A DNA stretch of 14,670 nt from Alphaproteobacteria bacterium. Its GTDB lineage: Bacteria; Pseudomonadota; Alphaproteobacteria; RS24. Under the pieces are notes generated by a model. That model saw only the letters and a list, made by a program, of their open reading frames with translations. It was not told the origin of the DNA and ran no database searches. This document shows, piece by piece, positions 13,892 through 14,670 of this stretch. The stretch lies in NCBI GenBank assembly GCA_009920875.1, contig RFZE01000031.1:1-14670 (forward strand), read 5' to 3'. A program made the position numbers and the translations under genes. Each line of letters starts with the position of its first letter. The first letter of the stretch is position 1.

Positions 13892-13957
13892 AAGCCGCAA
13901 TTTATAATTGCGTATGTGGCTTAACGTTTCCCTTCGGGGCGTTAGGCCTTTTTTTTT
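13892..13957 (+). ncRNA. Candidate small RNA or attenuator ending in a strong terminator
   Basis: A hairpin GCAATT-TAT-AATTGC (13897-13911) is flanked by AAGCC (13892-13896) and GGCTT (13918-13922), which can pair around it. The same GGCTT begins the terminator stem, so the two folds are mutually exclusive. The 5' end and promoter are unclear: TTGACA at 13790-13795 has no good -10 partner. No gene follows closely on the plus strand, which favours a small RNA over a leader. Confidence 0.35.
13918..13957 (+). terminator. Strong intrinsic terminator with UUCG loop
   Basis: GGCTTAACG (13918-13926) pairs with CGTTAGGCC (13940-13948; one G-U). CCC/GGG around TTCG caps the stem with a three-base bulge, and nine Ts follow (13949-13957). 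No plus-strand gene precedes it within 3 kb, so it implies an unseen plus-strand transcript. Confidence 0.85.
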
Positions 13958-13966
13958 GAATTGCTG

Positions 13967-14008
13967 AAAAAATTCCACCACTCCGCTCATTTGCCTGAGC
14001 CGGGGTGG
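13967..14008 (-). terminator. Possible minus-strand terminator hairpin
   Basis: A 12-bp stem with one bulge (13978-13989 with 13996-14008, loop TTTGCC) is followed on the minus strand, after five bases, by six Ts (13972-13967). The offset T-run makes it weaker than a classical terminator. It may instead be a repeated palindrome. Confidence 0.35.
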
Positions 14009-14072
14009 CGGCGAAATAACGTCTCGGCGGAATACGTCGCGGCCGTTCCTATGGTTTCGGTTTTTCTGCGCC

Positions 14073-14107
14073 CCGGCACCTGCGAAAGCAGGTGTCGGTT
14101 TTGCTTT
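14073..14107 (+). repeat. REP-like palindrome with GAAA loop and following T-rich tract
   Basis: CCGGCACCTGC (14073-14083) and GCAGGTGTCGG (14088-14098) form an 11-bp stem (one G-U) with a GAAA tetraloop, followed by TTTTGCTTT. Such C-G-rich palindromes with a purine loop are common extragenic repeats in Alphaproteobacteria, and it could also act as a terminator. Only one copy is in this window, so repetition in the genome is inferred. Confidence 0.5.
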
Positions 14108-14290
14108 GATAGGTCGGGGCGGTGACAAAATAGAACAGACCGAAGCCGGGGCCGGTCGAATATGTCACGCCGTACGTCCCTCGCGGTTTAGGGCTACGTT
14201 CGCCGCGATGGAGGTAGAAAGGGGCAGCAGGCATGTTGACCCGCACCCCCTTGTTTCGCGGTGCTAGTGCGCCCCGACTTTTCAAAACAT

Positions 14291-14319
14291 TTGACTCCCC
14301 ATGTTTTTCTAGTTAATAA
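14291..14319 (+). promoter_or_regulatory. Sigma-70-type promoter of the right-edge operon
   Basis: TTGACT (14291-14296) and TAATAA (14314-14319) are 17 bases apart, ahead of the 14350 and 14518 genes. It is one of the best promoter matches in the window, and its -10 is overlapped by a perfect palindrome. Confidence 0.65.
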
Positions 14320-14329
14320 TGATTATTAA
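14313..14329 (+). promoter_or_regulatory. Fur-box-like operator
   Basis: TTAATAAT-G-ATTATTAA (14313-14329) is a perfect 8-1-8 inverted repeat. Its central 15 bases match the classical 7-1-7 Fur consensus TGATAATNATTATCA at 13 positions. It covers the -10 of the promoter, a position that fits repression by an iron-loaded Fur-family protein (Fur or Mur). Confidence 0.6.
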
Positions 14330-14349
14330 TAGCAGAAAGAGAAATCGGC

Positions 14350-14514
14350 ATGACACGAAATTTGGGAACCCAGCAAACAACCTTGCAGCTCATGCGGGAA
14401 GCGCGTAACAATTGTTCCAAAGTGGTGGTGCTAGAAACCCGCGCGACTGCGCCAACCAAGCGCCGCCAACCGGCACGCATTTTGCCGTTCACAAAATCGC
14501 GTTCAGGAGGCTGA
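14350..14514 (+). CDS. Small basic hypothetical protein, 54 residues
   Basis: ATG 14350 to TGA 14514, first gene after the Fur-like box, with a weak AAAGAGAA ribosome site. It starts MTRNLGTQQTTLQLMREARN, continues with a single cysteine (C22) and a VVVLE strand, and ends in a basic stretch (TKRRQPARILPFTKSRSGG). No signal peptide or membrane segment is present. Iron-box operons of Proteobacteria often begin with small HemP/HmuP proteins of similar size, but the conserved HemP C-terminal pattern is not convincingly present, so I do not assign it. The last codons contain the ribosome site of the next gene, indicating a real operon. Confidence 0.55.
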   Translation: MTRNLGTQQTTLQLMREARNNCSKVVVLETRATAPTKRRQPARILPFTKSRSGG

Positions 14515-14517
14515 CCC

Positions 14518-14670
14518 ATGCGTTTTCTCATAGCATTTTTGCTGTTCATCACCCCGGCTGCAGCGGCTGAGTGTCCCGTCCCCTATTCCGAATTTGAAGC
14601 GAATATTCCCCATGTCGACCTCATCGAATGTCCGAAAAACAAACCCGATAGCGAGCTTGGGTTTTGCCGC
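14518..14670 (+). CDS. Exported cysteine-containing hypothetical protein, cut by window edge
   Basis: The first 51 codons are present. MRFLIAFLLFITPAAAAE is a clear Sec signal peptide with likely cleavage at the A/E region near residue 17, so the mature protein begins with a cysteine (C19) and has further cysteines at 38 and 50. No lipobox precedes C19 (A-A-E), which argues against a lipoprotein. AGGAGG (14505-14510) is seven bases before the ATG and three bases separate it from the previous stop. The cysteine pattern suggests periplasmic disulfides. Placement behind a Fur-like box suggests expression under iron limitation. Family not recognised. Confidence 0.8.
   Translation, partial: MRFLIAFLLFITPAAAAECPVPYSEFEANIPHVDLIECPKNKPDSELGFCR

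Larger units (their letters stand above)
13694..14349. other. 656-bp non-coding region rich in hairpins
   Basis: No ORF here looks like a protein gene. The stretch contains the prs upstream region (13694-13800), a structured segment ending in a strong terminator (13892-13957), a bulged 12-bp hairpin (13978-14008), a palindrome with a GAAA loop (14073-14098), further weak palindromes around 14165-14215, and the promoter and Fur-like box at 14291-14329. Confidence 0.75.

Noticed and set aside
13918..13948. Second attC-like site, since GCTTAAC and GTTAGGC also fit the R-box patterns
   Set aside because: The hairpin is only 31 bases, has a UUCG cap and nine Ts, and is plainly an intrinsic terminator. 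It also shows that R-box matches can arise by chance, which tempers the 6221-6317 reading.
13723..13959. 78-codon plus-strand ORF upstream of the T9 terminator
   Set aside because: It has no ribosome site, an odd composition (many W, C, P), and ends inside the terminator T-run; structure-bearing RNA is more likely.
14049..14285. 78-codon minus-strand ORF in the hairpin region
   Set aside because: Part of it is the translation of the GAAA-loop palindrome; there is no ribosome site or recognisable domain, though a decayed gene cannot be excluded.
13694..14349. tmRNA, RNase P RNA, SRP RNA or tRNA
   Set aside because: I looked for the conserved cores (tRNA T-loop GGTTCGA, RNase P and SRP signature segments) on both strands and found none.

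Overview
The window is a stretch of alphaproteobacterial chromosome, mostly housekeeping genes. Several things point to Alphaproteobacteria: the minus-strand run prs - rplY (Ctc type with an acidic tail) - pth - ychF, the plus-strand run GNAT - DUF1285 - CoA-pyrophosphatase Nudix - DUF6111-like - cca, and a three-gene petABC (cytochrome bc1) operon with separate cytochrome b and c1 genes. Base composition is moderately GC-rich. The genus cannot be fixed from sequence alone. I see no transposase, phage gene, CRISPR array, tRNA or rRNA.

Layout. Bases 1-1525 (minus) hold an AMP-forming acyl-CoA synthetase whose C-terminus runs off the left edge. Bases 1675-2622 (plus) encode a CaCA-type cation antiporter. 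A compact plus-strand cluster follows: a possible 8-residue leader ORF (2693-2719), a GNAT acetyltransferase, a DUF1285 protein, a NudL-like hydrolase, a two-helix membrane protein and the CCA-adding enzyme, ending at 6049. A 40-codon membrane-peptide gene on the minus strand overlaps the cca stop. The 6169-6476 gap holds an 18-bp inverted repeat bounded by integron-like R boxes. HemF (minus) and petABC (plus) diverge from 7332-7535. The petC transcript ends in a strong terminator that overlaps the stop of the convergent ychF. The ychF, pth, rplY and prs genes fill 10218-13693 on the minus strand. Bases 13694-14349 contain no convincing protein gene but are rich in hairpins. The right edge has a promoter overlapped by a near-consensus Fur box, in front of a small cytoplasmic protein and the start of an exported one.

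How the genes relate. HemF makes protoporphyrinogen for heme, and the neighbouring bc1 complex needs b and c hemes. Prs makes PRPP for nucleotides. L25, Pth, YchF and Cca all serve the ribosome or tRNA. NudL trims CoA derivatives. The Fur-box operon suggests iron-dependent expression of two uncharacterised genes. No new multi-gene defence or mobile system is evident. The novelty is in small elements: the attC-like repeat, a switch-like rplY leader, the possible sRNA or attenuator at 13890-13957, tiny ORFs, and the iron-box operon.
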